A DNA stretch of 37,277 nucleotides from Actinomycetes bacterium (lineage in GTDB: Bacteria > Actinomycetota > Acidimicrobiia > Acidimicrobiales > UBA8190), in NCBI GenBank assembly GCA_021819525.1, contig JAKAQW010000017.1, positions 1 through 37,277 on the forward strand, in the 5' to 3' direction. Made by a program: the position numbers and the translations under genes. A model generated the notes under the pieces. The model searched no databases and was not told the DNA's origin. It was given only the letters and a program-made list of their open reading frames with translations. This document shows positions 1 through 8,263 of this stretch, one piece after another (within the stretch, counting starts at the first letter, position 1; each line of letters begins with the position of its first letter).

Positions 1-14
1 GCAGATGAGCCCAT

Positions 15-250
15 TGTCCTGACACCCACGCGAGACGTTCTGGTGCCTCGCGTGACGCGGGTGTTCCCGCACACACAACCGAGTTATCCACAGGCGTCGC
101 GCGCCGGCCGTAAAATCGGTGGTTTCCCACAGGCGGGAGGTGTGTGGTGGCAGTGAAACGGACGACGAACAAGCGCTACAGCGACGAGCTCAAGGCTGAC
201 GCGGTCGCGTTGTGGCGCACGTCGGGCCGGCCGATCGCCGAAGTCGCCCG
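15..250 (+). mobile_element. IS3-family element remnant (left end plus start of orfA)
   Basis: The sequence from about position 15 (TGTCCTGACACCC) resembles the TG...GACCCC-type termini of IS3-family elements, and 130 bases further in lies the start of an OrfA-type transposase. The coding frame stops resembling a transposase near 250, where it runs into an unrelated opposite-strand gene fragment, so only the left end survives. The right end, orfB and target duplication are not visible. An imperfect inverted repeat (22-34 with 47-64) lies within the leader. The terminus assignment is pattern-based and less certain than the transposase call. Confidence 0.5.
144..250 (+). pseudogene. truncated IS3-type transposase OrfA
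   Basis: The first 35 or so residues (VAVKRTTNKRYSDELKADA, then VALWRTSGRPIAEVAR) match the N-terminal helix-turn-helix of IS3/IS911-type OrfA proteins, which bind the element ends. A Shine-Dalgarno sequence (GGCGGGAGG, 132-140) precedes two adjacent GTG codons at 144 and 147; 147 has the better spacing. After AEVAR the frame turns into arginine- and proline-rich shadow of the opposite strand, so the gene is cut off at about one third of normal OrfA length. It cannot encode an active transposase. Confidence 0.65.
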
Positions 251-474
251 GACCCGACCGCCTCGACGGTGGCGCGCAGCGTTGTCACGTGGACCTCGTC
301 GATGGCGGTGCCCGTCACGTCGAAGACGAGCTCGTCGGCGTGGGAGTCGACGACATCGAGAGCGATGACGCCACCGCCGGCGTCGGTGATCACGGACGTG
401 ATCGCGCTGATGGTCCGTGCGTCGTCGAGCACGACGCGCATGGTCACCGAGAAGGAGGCGCTGGGCGAGTTCAT
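250..474 (-). pseudogene. N-terminal ACT-domain fragment, malic-enzyme-like
   Basis: Reading from ATG at 474 the first ~70 residues (SASFSVTMRVVLDDAR..., ITDAGGGVIALDVVDSHADE, LRATVEAVGSG) look like the ACT domain at the N-terminus of many actinobacterial NAD-dependent malic enzymes. The catalytic malic and NAD domains are missing because the frame runs into the IS3 remnant near 250. A second ATG lies in frame at 492. Another ACT-domain protein is possible, since only this domain remains. It lies just downstream of the hydrogenase-like operon, linked through a 19-codon ORF with ATGA junctions on both sides, so it may once have been the last gene of that operon. Confidence 0.5.
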
Positions 475-526
475 GGCGCGCTGGCCTCGCATCGGAGCAA
501 CCGGCGGGCGGATCGCCCGGGGTGGT

Positions 527-2032
527 TCATAGGTCGTTGCCGGCGTAGGAGAGGTTGAAGCTCTTGTTGGCGAGCGGGAAGTCGGGGACGATGGTGTCGG
601 CGAGGGCGACCGACAGCGCCGGCCAGTTGAGGAAGGACGGGTCGACCACCTTGCAGCGGGCGAGTTGTCCCGAGGTGCTGACCTCGACGCGGTGGATGAT
701 CGTGCCCCGCCAGCCTTCCACGATCCCGAGGCCCGAGCCACCCCGACGGGGGGTGTCAGGTGCGACGACCTCGAGGCGGCGGGCAGAACCGGCGAGCGCC
801 GCGACGAGGTGCAACGAGGCACGGACCTCACGGACGCGGACCGAGAAGCGGGCCATGACATCGCCGGCGTCCTCGACGACGACCGGCAGGTCGGCACCCA
901 AGTCGACGAAGGGCTGGGCGCCGCGGGTGTCCAGGGTGAGACCCGACCCTCGAGCGACGACCCCGAGGGTGCCGATCGCGGCCGCGTCGGACTCCGACAG
1001 CACGGCCGTTCCCCGGAAGCGGTCCATGACGACGGTGTTGGTGGTGGCGAGACCGACGAGGTCCTCGAAGCGGGAGGCGATCTGGTTGAGCTCGACCTCG
1101 GTGGGCAACCGGCGGAGCGACGTGGCGCCGGGACGGATGGCGCCGCGCAAGAGGCGGTGGCCGGTGACCTCGGCGTTGAGGCGGAGCAGCTGCTCGCGAA
1201 GGGTGAGGGCGCGGGCGTTGGCGATGCCGTAACCGACATCGTTGCAGAGCGCGCCCACGTCGGCGACGTGGTTGTAGATGCGTTCCAGCTCCAGCAGCAG
1301 TGCGCGGAGCCGGCTGGCCTCGTCGGACCGCTCGATCCGGCAGGCGTCCTCGACCGCCAGGCAGTAGGCGAGGTTGTGGCCGACGGCGGTGTCGCCCGAG
1401 ATGCGCTCGGCGAGCACGACTCCGTCGGTGATCTCGCGCCCCTCGAAGAGCTTCTCGATGCCCCGGTGGACGAACCAGAGCCGAGCCTTCATCTTGAGGA
1501 TGGTCTCGCCGACGACGGAGAAGCGGAAGTGGCCGGGCTCGATGAGCCCGGCGTGGACGGGCCCGACGGGGATCTCGTAGACGCCGGGTCCCTCGACGGC
1601 GACGAAGGGGAACGGCTCGGCGTCGGCTCGCATCGGGGGTGGCTCCCCGGCATCGTGGCGCATCGGGTGCCAGCCTGCCGGCCAGTGCTGGTGGAGCACG
1701 AGTGGACGGAGGAAGGAGTGGCCGATCGGCTCGATCCCGAACAGGTCGTGCATCTCGCGCTCGAATCGGCTGGCGGGGAAGGACAGCCGAGCGAGGGAGG
1801 GGACGGCCGGTCGGGTGGGGTCGAGGCGCACTTGGAGCTCGACGCGGCGATCTGGCGAGCCGATGGTGAACACGTAGACGGCTCGCAGGCGCTGCCCGTC
1901 GTCGTGGCCGGCGACGAGCGCCAGCCGGAACCCCGCGGCGAAGAGCGTGGCGGCCTCGGCCTCGAGCTCGCCGGGGGCGACGAGCGTGCTTTGCCGCACA
2001 GAGGAGGCGACCGCGCCGTTTTCGAGGGTCAT
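527..2032 (-). CDS. hycE: HycE/HyfG-like fused NuoC-NuoD subunit lacking Ni ligands
   Basis: Peripheral-arm subunit of a group-4-hydrogenase-related membrane complex, 501 residues. The N-terminal third is the 30-kDa (NuoC-like) domain with ASRFEREMHDLFGIEP and a GHSFLRP segment. The remainder is the 49-kDa/NiFe large-subunit fold (PVGPVHAGLIEPGHFRF, LWFVHRGIEKLFEG). In true group 4 hydrogenases the next motif is RICGIC; here it reads RISGDT, and the C-terminal DPCxxC is replaced by the NKSFNLSYAGNDL ending. Both pairs of Ni-binding cysteines are therefore absent, as in the HycE-like protein of M. tuberculosis and in energy-converting hydrogenase-related (Ehr) complexes. H2 chemistry at a NiFe site is not expected and the real substrate is unknown. 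The start overlaps the upstream gene by ATGA. It is the last intact gene of the six-gene operon. Confidence 0.9.
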   Translation of the reverse strand: MTLENGAVASSVRQSTLVAPGELEAEAATLFAAGFRLALVAGHDDGQRLRAVYVFTIGSPDRRVELQVRLDPTRPAVPSLARLSFPASRFEREMHDLFGIEPIGHSFLRPLVLHQHWPAGWHPMRHDAGEPPPMRADAEPFPFVAVEGPGVYEIPVGPVHAGLIEPGHFRFSVVGETILKMKARLWFVHRGIEKLFEGREITDGVVLAERISGDTAVGHNLAYCLAVEDACRIERSDEASRLRALLLELERIYNHVADVGALCNDVGYGIANARALTLREQLLRLNAEVTGHRLLRGAIRPGATSLRRLPTEVELNQIASRFEDLVGLATTNTVVMDRFRGTAVLSESDAAAIGTLGVVARGSGLTLDTRGAQPFVDLGADLPVVVEDAGDVMARFSVRVREVRASLHLVAALAGSARRLEVVAPDTPRRGGSGLGIVEGWRGTIIHRVEVSTSGQLARCKVVDPSFLNWPALSVALADTIVPDFPLANKSFNLSYAGNDL

Positions 2033-3492
2033 CGGGCCACGACGTGGGCGGCGGCGTAGAGGAGCGACTGCAGTGGCCAGGCGGACAGGCCGAAGACCGC
2101 GCAGGCCACCAGGCCACCGACGAGGGGGATGGCGACGATCCGCGGGGTCGCGGCCGACTTGTCCGCACCCGCTGCGCCGAGGAGGAGGTGGCGGCCATGG
2201 GTCATCACCGCGGCGAAGATCACCGCCATCAAGAGGAGCGAGACCCCCGCGACCCAGCCGAGCCCGACGTCGAGCTCGGCACGGAACATGTTGAGCTCGC
2301 TCACGAAGAGGCTGAAGGGCGGCAGGCCGAGGAGGGCGACGAGACCGAAGCCGAAGATCCCCCCGAGCACCGGGCGGCGCGAGAGCAGCGCGGGGACCTT
2401 CTCGATCTCGCTCGTGCCTTCGACGAGGAGGATCTCACCCGAGGCAAGGAAGAGCACCGCCTTGGCGAGCCCGTGGCCGAGGATGTGGAGCAACACCGCG
2501 GCGATGGCAAGGGTCGTGCCGGCGGCGGCGCCGAGAGCGATCAGGCCCATGTGCTCGATGCTGTGGTAGGCGAGCATGCGCTTGTAGTCGCGCTGGGTGA
2601 GCAGCAGCGACGCGGCGACGAGCAGCGAGGCGAGCCCGACGATCACGAGCAGGGTGCGGACGTAGTCGGGGCCGAGCGCTCCATCGGCGATCGCCTTGAA
2701 CCGCAGGAGGGCGTAGAAGGCAACGGTGAGCAGCACCCCCGACATGAGAGCGGAGACCGGGGCGGGTGCTTGGCTGTGGGCGTCGGGCAGCCAGCTGTGC
2801 ATGGGGGCGAGCCCGACCTTGGTCCCGTAACCAAGGACGAGGAGCGCCATCGCCAGGCGCATGACCGTCGGGTTGAGGTGATGGGATGCGGCCATCAGCG
2901 AGGTCCAGTCGAGGACCGAGGCGCCGGTCGCATGTCCGGGGACATGCAAGGCGGCGAAGTAGACGAAGACGGTGCCCAAGAACGCCAGCGCGATGCCGAC
3001 CGAGCAGATGAGGACGTACTTCCACGATGCCTCGAGTGCCCCGTCGGTCCGGCGGTGACCGACGAGGAAGGTGGTGGCGATCGTCGTCGCCTCGACCGCC
3101 GCCCACAGGCCCCCGAGGTTGGCCGAGAGCACGGCGGCGAGCATGCAGGTGACGAACACCTGGACGAGCACGCAGTAGAGCGAGGCGTGGCGGGTGCTCG
3201 AGCGGCCACCGGCGATCTCGGCGTCGAGGTAGCGGATGGCCTGGACGGCAGCGAGGAGGGCGATCGTGCCGATGACGATCACCATGAAGGCGCTCAGCGC
3301 GTCGGCTCGAAGGGCCCCGTCGAGGGCGCCGAGGGGCGGGCGATGGTCCGTCTCGATGGCGAGAGCGACGCCGAGGCAGAGCACCCCGGCGTTGGCGAGC
3401 GCGGTCATCCACCCGACGGCGCGTCGCCAGGGCACCACCCCGGCGAGGGCACCGGCGACGAGGGGAATGACGAGGATGGCGTAGCAGAGCAT
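2029..3492 (-). CDS. hycQ: HycQ/HyfF-like proton-translocating membrane subunit
   Basis: Polytopic protein of 487 residues in the NuoL/M/N-MrpA/D antiporter-like superfamily. The conserved pieces of the half-channels are visible: glutamate in LWAAVEATTIATTFLVGH, lysine in GYGTKVGLAPMHSWLPDAHS, the APAPVSALMSGVLLT loop, and YKRMLAYHSIEHMGL. By family knowledge such subunits couple electron transfer in the peripheral arm to H+ or Na+ movement. It overlaps the gene upstream by one base (TGATG) and the gene downstream by ATGA, as expected for stoichiometric subunits made from one message. The smaller size (~490 residues) and the position match Rv0086 (hycQ) of M. tuberculosis. Confidence 0.9.
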   Translation of the reverse strand: MLCYAILVIPLVAGALAGVVPWRRAVGWMTALANAGVLCLGVALAIETDHRPPLGALDGALRADALSAFMVIVIGTIALLAAVQAIRYLDAEIAGGRSSTRHASLYCVLVQVFVTCMLAAVLSANLGGLWAAVEATTIATTFLVGHRRTDGALEASWKYVLICSVGIALAFLGTVFVYFAALHVPGHATGASVLDWTSLMAASHHLNPTVMRLAMALLVLGYGTKVGLAPMHSWLPDAHSQAPAPVSALMSGVLLTVAFYALLRFKAIADGALGPDYVRTLLVIVGLASLLVAASLLLTQRDYKRMLAYHSIEHMGLIALGAAAGTTLAIAAVLLHILGHGLAKAVLFLASGEILLVEGTSEIEKVPALLSRRPVLGGIFGFGLVALLGLPPFSLFVSELNMFRAELDVGLGWVAGVSLLLMAVIFAAVMTHGRHLLLGAAGADKSAATPRIVAIPLVGGLVACAVFGLSAWPLQSLLYAAAHVVAR

Positions 3493-4151
3493 CAGTCGTG
3501 GAGCTCCCGGAGCTGGTCCAAGTCGACATGGCCGAAGCGGGCACGCATGGAGGTGGCGAGCACCTGGAGCACGACGACAACGAGGAGGACGTCAAAGGAC
3601 GCGCCGAGCTCGACGAGCAGCGGCACGCCGGCGGTGAGGAGGAATGCGACGAGGGCGACGCCGTTGTCGACGAGCAGCAGACCGACGATCTGGGATACCG
3701 CCTTGCGTCTCGTGACGAGGACGAAGAACCCGACGAGAACCGTTGCCAGGCCCAGTGGGGCGAGGCGGGTCACAGGAGACGGGAACAGCGAGGTGAGCCT
3801 GCCGGCCGACAGATAGGCGACGATGACGAGCCCGGCCGCGGCGACGAGGGAGGCCGGCACGTTCACGAGGGGCGTGGTCTCCCGGCTCCCCGGGTCACGT
3901 CGCACGACCCGGGCGAGCAGGTTCGGGATCACGAGCCCCTTGGCCAGGAGGACGACACCGGCGACGACGCCGAGGCCGACGTCGCCGGTGTGCAGCGCGA
4001 GGACTGCGGCCAAGGCGGCAAGGGCGACGCCTTGGAGGGCGAGAACGGCGACGAGGGCCCGCAGGTCCCGGCGCCACAGCGTGACTACCGCGCAGGCGAG
4101 GACCACGCCGGCGGTGAGCTCCACCAGGTCGAGCTCGGTTCCCGCGCTCAT
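3492..4151 (-). CDS. hycP: HycP/HyfE-like small membrane subunit
   Basis: A 219-residue, very hydrophobic protein with about six to seven predicted membrane spans, of the HyfE type (NuoK-related). Visible pieces are VLLAKGLVIPNLLARVVRRD, a NuoK-like re-entrant loop region, and LLLVDNGVALVAFLLTAGVP, which corresponds to the conserved 'ENG' glutamate/aspartate segment. It ends in a charged tail (MRARFGHVDLDQLRELHD). In HyfE-type subunits this protein sits in the membrane arm near the ion path. It shares ATGA with the upstream hycD gene and one base with hycQ. Identity rests on gene order and hydrophobic pattern more than on strong motifs. Confidence 0.8.
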   Translation of the reverse strand: MSAGTELDLVELTAGVVLACAVVTLWRRDLRALVAVLALQGVALAALAAVLALHTGDVGLGVVAGVVLLAKGLVIPNLLARVVRRDPGSRETTPLVNVPASLVAAAGLVIVAYLSAGRLTSLFPSPVTRLAPLGLATVLVGFFVLVTRRKAVSQIVGLLLVDNGVALVAFLLTAGVPLLVELGASFDVLLVVVVLQVLATSMRARFGHVDLDQLRELHD

Positions 4152-5149
4152 CTCGTGACCAGCCCGGTCATCACCGCGAGCACCGCGAGCACGAAGGCCC
4201 CCGACAACAGCTCGGGAACCCGGAAGAGGCGCAGCTTGGCGGTCGAGACCTCGATGAGGGCGATCACGAGAGCGATCGCCGCGGCCTTGGCCCCGAGCAC
4301 GCCGACGCCGAGCGCGAGGTGCGGGAGGCTCGCGTTCGTGGCGATCCCCCAGGGGAAGAACAGGTTGGCGACGAGCCCGAAGAGCAGGCCGAGGCGCATC
4401 GCCTCGCCGAGGGTGACGAGACCGAGGTCTGGCCCGGCGTGCTCGAGCACCATCGCTTCGTGGATCATCGTCAGCTCGAGGTGCGTCGAGGGGTTGTCGA
4501 CGGGGATCCGTCCCGTCTCGGCGATCACCACCACCACTACGGCGACCAGAGCGAGGAGCCGTTCGGGGTTCGCCATCCAGCCGGGATGGGCGAGGGTGGC
4601 GGTGACGATGCCCGGCAGGTTGGAGGTCTCGGCCTGGATGGACAGGGCGAGGATCGAGACGAGAAGGGCGGGCTCGGCGAGCGCGCCGATCGTCATGGCC
4701 CGGCTCGATCCCATGCCGCCGAAGGCGGTGCCGGGGTCGAGACCCCCGAGGGCGAGCGCGACGGATCCCATGAGGAGCAGGTAGACGACGACGAAGGCAT
4801 CCGCCCCACCCGCGAGCACCGGCGCGGTGATGACAAGCGGCGAGATGGCTACAGCGACGGCGGCCGAGGCGACAAGGACGAGCGGGGCCAGGGTCAGCAC
4901 GGCACTCGCGTGCTCGGCGTGGATGCGCTCTTTTCGGACGAGCTTGCGCAGGTCGCGAAGGGGCTGGGAGATCGGGGCGCCGATGCGGCCCTCGGCGCGG
5001 GCACGGATCTTTGCCATCAGCCCGACGAGGAGCGGCCCACCGACGGCGACGGCAGCGACCTGGAGGATCGACGCCGCGATCCGCGGCCCGAGGCCGGTGG
5101 GGGTAGCGGTGCCCGTGACGAGGGCAGCGGTGATGGCAGCGGGGCTCAT
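4148..5149 (-). CDS. hycD: HycD/HyfC-like (NuoH) membrane subunit
   Basis: NuoH/HyfC family, 333 residues. This subunit anchors the peripheral electron-transfer arm to the membrane arm. Diagnostic segments are the cytoplasmic loop RAEGRIGAPISQPLRDLRK, then AETGRIPVDNPSTHLELTMI and HEAMVLEHAGPDLGL, which hold the acidic residues of the quinone-site/E-channel region in complex I relatives. Start chosen at ATG 5149, which forms an ATGA overlap with the previous gene; the frame stays open further upstream but that part is shadow of the hyfB-like gene. Eight or so membrane spans are expected. Confidence 0.9.
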   Translation of the reverse strand: MSPAAITAALVTGTATPTGLGPRIAASILQVAAVAVGGPLLVGLMAKIRARAEGRIGAPISQPLRDLRKLVRKERIHAEHASAVLTLAPLVLVASAAVAVAISPLVITAPVLAGGADAFVVVYLLLMGSVALALGGLDPGTAFGGMGSSRAMTIGALAEPALLVSILALSIQAETSNLPGIVTATLAHPGWMANPERLLALVAVVVVVIAETGRIPVDNPSTHLELTMIHEAMVLEHAGPDLGLVTLGEAMRLGLLFGLVANLFFPWGIATNASLPHLALGVGVLGAKAAAIALVIALIEVSTAKLRLFRVPELLSGAFVLAVLAVMTGLVTR

Positions 5150-7164
5150 GCGAGGACCACCAAGATGAGCACCAGGGCGACGAAGCCGAAGGCGAGGTAG
5201 CGGTGCACGCTGCCGTTGGGGACCCGGCGCGCCAGGCGTCCCCAGGCGCTGACGGCGTCGATCACCGGCCGGTAGAGCACGCGTTCGAGGCCGTCGTCGA
5301 TCCGGTGCTGGTAGGAGATGGCCTGGGGGAAGAAGCGCGACTCGGCGACGTGGGTGACCTCGAGGTCGTGGTCGGGGCGCAGCACGTCGACGAACACCCG
5401 CTGCAGCGGCTCGGCAAAAGAGGTGGCGGTGACCTCCATCCGGGCCGTCTGCAGCTCCCGGCCACAGCCCCACGCCTCGGCGGTGCGAGCGTGGCGCAGC
5501 GCGCTGCGCCGGGCGGACAGGCGAACAAGGGCCCAGGCGAGCACCAGCGCGCCGAGAAGGCCGGCGACGACCAGTGCCGGCTCGATCGCCCCGCTCACAC
5601 CGGCGAGATCGAGGCCGAGCCCGGCCCGGAGCGGGCTCGGGGGGCGCACGGCCAACCCGGACGCCGTGGCCCGCTCGAGCACCGGAAGGAGCACGCCGGG
5701 GGCGATGCCGAGCGCGATGCACGAGGCGGCAAGCAGCGCCATGCCCACCAGCATCGAGGGGGCGACCTCTCGTGCGCTCGCCGCGCCGGCCGTGCGGGGT
5801 TGACCGAGGAAGCCCACCCCGAGCGCTTTGACGAACGCCGCTGCGGTCAGGCCGCCCGTGATCGCCAGGGCTGCCACGCCGATAAGGAGGGCGACCACCG
5901 TCGCATCGGTGTGATCGGCGAAGCCATGCAGCAGGCTTTCGAGGAGCAGCCACTCACTGGCGAAGCCGTTGAAGCCGGGTAGGGCGCTGATCGAGAGCGC
6001 TCCGATGCCGAAGAGCGCGGCGGTGACCGGCATACGACGGGCGAGACCGCCGAGCCGGTCGAGGTCGCGCGTGCCGGTCGCGTGCTGAAGCGCTCCGGCG
6101 CCGAGGAAGAGGCACCCCTTGAACAGGGCGTGGTTGACGAGGTGGAAGAGTGCTGCGAGCAGCGCCAGCGCGGCGAGGAGTCGCTCGCCGCTCACTGCGA
6201 GGGCTCCCGCCGCGCCGACCCCGACCAGAATGAGACCGATGTTGTCGACCGTCGAGTAGGCGAGCAGACGCTTCACGTCGGCGCTCGCCGCCGCATGCAG
6301 CGCCCCGAAGACGGCCGAAACGACGCCGAGGGCGACGACCGCCAGCCACCACCACAGCACCCCGCCGCCGAGGAGGTCCTCGCCGACGCGGATGATGCCG
6401 TAGATGCCGAGGTTGACCATAGCCCCGGACATGAGCGCGGAGACCGGGCTCGGGGCTTCGGGATGGGCTCGGGGCAGCCAGACGTGCAGGGGCACCGCTC
6501 CGGCCTTGGAGGCAAACCCGACCAAGGTGAGGACGAAGACAGCCGAGCGCAGCGCCACGGACAGCTGCCCTCGGTGCGCGGCGATGGCGGCGAAGGTCTG
6601 CCCGCCGGCGTGGGTGGCGAGGAGGAGCAGGCCGAGCAGGATGGCCGCCGCGCCGACGTGGGTCATCGCCGCGTACCACTGCGCCGCGTCGCGGGCCTCT
6701 TTGCGCTGGCGGTGCTCGTTGAGCAAGAGCAACAGCGAGGTGAGCGCCATGAGCTCCCAGGCGACCATGAACGTCGCCACGCTCGAAGCGGCAGGGACGA
6801 GCAAGAGGCTTCCGAGAAAGGCCGGGAGCATCGCCGTCGCCGTGCGGCTGGGCGCGGAATGGGCGGCGTAGCCGATCGCGTAGCAGGAGGCTGCAAGCCC
6901 GACGACCGCCGCCGCCGCTACGAACAGGGCGCTCAAGGGGTCTAGGGAGAGGCTCACCCCCGTGAGCGGCAAGACCTCGGCGCTGTGCGCGCTCCAGGCA
7001 TGGCCGGAGACGAGCACCTGACCCGCGGCGAGGAAGGCGCAGACGCACGCCGCCGAGCTCAAGAGGGCGGCGCCCAGCACTCGGCGGCGAGCGGGCAGGG
7101 TCGCGCCGAGGAGGGCTGCGGCGCCCGCCGCGCCGAGGCCGATGAGATAGGCCGCCTCGCTCAA
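5146..7164 (-). CDS. HyfB/Rv0083-like large antiporter-like membrane subunit
   Basis: A NuoL/HyfB-family subunit of 672 residues. Channel motifs are present: MVAWELMALTSLLLLLNE (key Glu), FASKAGAVPLHVWLPRAHPE and APSPVSALMSGAMVNLGIYG (key Lys and His), and SADVKRLLAYSTVDNIGL. The C-terminal ~100 residues form an extra amphipathic and soluble part (AWGCGRELQTARMEVTATSF, then SYQHRIDDGLERVLYRPVID) typical of HyfB/HycC-type subunits. The start is a TTG at 7164 that overlaps the stop of the NuoB-like gene (TTGA). No ATG lies near, and the family N-terminus (short loop, then a membrane span) fits this choice. It is predicted to be one of two ion-pumping subunits of the complex. Confidence 0.87.
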   Translation of the reverse strand: MSEAAYLIGLGAAGAAALLGATLPARRRVLGAALLSSAACVCAFLAAGQVLVSGHAWSAHSAEVLPLTGVSLSLDPLSALFVAAAAVVGLAASCYAIGYAAHSAPSRTATAMLPAFLGSLLLVPAASSVATFMVAWELMALTSLLLLLNEHRQRKEARDAAQWYAAMTHVGAAAILLGLLLLATHAGGQTFAAIAAHRGQLSVALRSAVFVLTLVGFASKAGAVPLHVWLPRAHPEAPSPVSALMSGAMVNLGIYGIIRVGEDLLGGGVLWWWLAVVALGVVSAVFGALHAAASADVKRLLAYSTVDNIGLILVGVGAAGALAVSGERLLAALALLAALFHLVNHALFKGCLFLGAGALQHATGTRDLDRLGGLARRMPVTAALFGIGALSISALPGFNGFASEWLLLESLLHGFADHTDATVVALLIGVAALAITGGLTAAAFVKALGVGFLGQPRTAGAASAREVAPSMLVGMALLAASCIALGIAPGVLLPVLERATASGLAVRPPSPLRAGLGLDLAGVSGAIEPALVVAGLLGALVLAWALVRLSARRSALRHARTAEAWGCGRELQTARMEVTATSFAEPLQRVFVDVLRPDHDLEVTHVAESRFFPQAISYQHRIDDGLERVLYRPVIDAVSAWGRLARRVPNGSVHRYLAFGFVALVLILVVLA

Positions 7165-7658
7165 CGTCCGGTGAGCCCTCGGAGCGCCTCGGTGATGGCG
7201 GACGGGTCGGGAGGACAGCCAGGAATCTCGACATCGACGAGGACGAAGTCGCCAACGACGCCGGCGACGCCGTAGGCGCCGGCGAACACTCCGCCGTTGA
7301 CGGCGCAATCGCCGCAGGCCACGACCACCCGTGGCCGGGGCACCGCCTCGAAAGTCTTTCGGAGCGGGACCGCCATGTTCTTGGTAACCACCCCAGTCAC
7401 GAGCACCCCATCCGCGTGGCGCGGCGACGCCACCAGGCACGCCCCGAAGCGCCCGGCGTCGCAGACCGGGCCGAACGTCGACGCGATCTCGATCTCACAG
7501 CCGTTGCACGAGCCGGCGTCGACGTGGCGGAGCTGCACCGAGCCACAGAACCGGCTCGATGCGCTGGCCTTGTCCCTGGCCGGCGCAGCCTCGGTCACCG
7601 GGCGTGCTCCCAGAGCCTTGAAGAACGAGATGCGTCGCACGAATGACGAAGTTATCAT
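7161..7658 (-). CDS. NuoB/HycG-like iron-sulfur subunit (Rv0082-like)
   Basis: First gene of the operon, 165 residues. It keeps the four cysteines that hold the N2-type proximal [4Fe-4S] cluster: GSCNGCEIE, VVACGDCAVNGG and EIPGCPP. The CxGC spacing is the hydrogenase-small-subunit form rather than the adjacent CC of complex I NuoB. The protein therefore can still carry electrons even though its partner has lost the NiFe site. The first ~35 residues (SFVRRISFFKALGARPV) are poorly conserved in the family. Start ATG at 7658 has GAGAG just upstream and lies inside a candidate operator palindrome. No ferredoxin-like HycB/HyfA subunit is encoded in the window, so the electron donor is unknown. Confidence 0.88.
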   Translation of the reverse strand: MITSSFVRRISFFKALGARPVTEAAPARDKASASSRFCGSVQLRHVDAGSCNGCEIEIASTFGPVCDAGRFGACLVASPRHADGVLVTGVVTKNMAVPLRKTFEAVPRPRVVVACGDCAVNGGVFAGAYGVAGVVGDFVLVDVEIPGCPPDPSAITEALRGLTGR

Positions 7659-7671
7659 GCTCTCAGATGAT
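7654..7671. promoter_or_regulatory. inverted repeat at start of hydrogenase-like operon
   Basis: ATCAT and ATGAT arms (7654-7658, 7667-7671) separated by 8 bases, extendable by a few more matches outward, straddle the ATG of the first gene of the operon. An ArsR-type regulator that is the expected controller is encoded about 600 bases upstream, so this is a candidate binding site. Only the symmetry is seen; binding is inference. Confidence 0.3.
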
Positions 7672-7742
7672 CAGGAGCTACGGAACCCCGAGCCGCGACG
7701 TGTCGCGAATGCGCCCAGGCCGCCGTCAACGGTGGCATGGCC

Positions 7743-8198
7743 ATGACCGCTGAGCGCGAGACCAGCCCGTCGCTCGTGTGCGGGTTCTGCTGGTCCAGCG
7801 TGTCGCGAACCGACGCCGAACGCGGTCAGCGCTGCCCGCGCTGCGGCGCCCCGCCCACCGCCCTTCGAGAGCCGGGAGCACCGGCTCGCGCTGCGGCCAC
7901 GACGGGGCCGCAGGCCACAACTTCGCTGCCCAGCCAACGACACGACAGCCAAGAAAGGACCCCATCCCTCTCTGTCAGCCATCGGCTCACCGAACAGGAG
8001 CGTACGCGCTATGGCGAGACGATCGACCTAGCGGCGACCCTCACCCTCGACCGTGTCGTCGAGCACGCGCTCGGCTCGGGAGCCTGCGCCAGAAACCCGC
8101 GTGACAACGAGGCCGCCGCCCCGTGGCTCCCCGCCCCGCAGTACGGCCATCGGGTCCATGTCACCCTCGAGCTCCTGCGCCTCCTACCAGCGGGATGA
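7743..8198 (+). CDS. small zinc-ribbon protein, function unknown
   Basis: ORF of about 150 residues between the hydrogenase-like operon and its ArsR regulator. Residues ~10-35 (VCGFCWSSVSRTDAERGQ, then RCPRCGAPPTAL) form a CxxC...CxxC zinc ribbon. The middle is alanine- and proline-rich, and the C-terminal half (LTEQERTRYGETIDLAATL) shows no family known to me. ATG at 7743 was chosen over the ATG at 7737; neither has a strong ribosome-binding site. It is transcribed away from the operon and towards the regulator's 3' end. It may be a real small gene or an open frame favoured by high GC. Confidence 0.4.
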   Translation: MTAERETSPSLVCGFCWSSVSRTDAERGQRCPRCGAPPTALREPGAPARAAATTGPQATTSLPSQRHDSQERTPSLSVSHRLTEQERTRYGETIDLAATLTLDRVVEHALGSGACARNPRDNEAAAPWLPAPQYGHRVHVTLELLRLLPAG

Positions 8199-8263
8199 CC
8201 GACGGTGTCGCTCTTGCAGGCCCCGTGGCGAGATCGCTCGGTCCCGGCAGGCCCCGTTGGGAT

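Noticed and set aside
22-64. Terminator-like inverted repeat at the window start
   Set aside because: Imperfect, with a five-base insertion in one arm and no T-run; more likely part of the IS leader.
665-2059. Long plus-strand open frame opposite hycE
   Set aside because: It is antisense to a gene with clear family motifs, has acidic low-complexity composition from GC-rich third positions, and no family resemblance.
2044-3816. 590-codon plus-strand open frame opposite hycQ and hycP
   Set aside because: Mirror frame of strongly supported membrane proteins; its E, D, G and R-rich translation is typical of antisense shadow.
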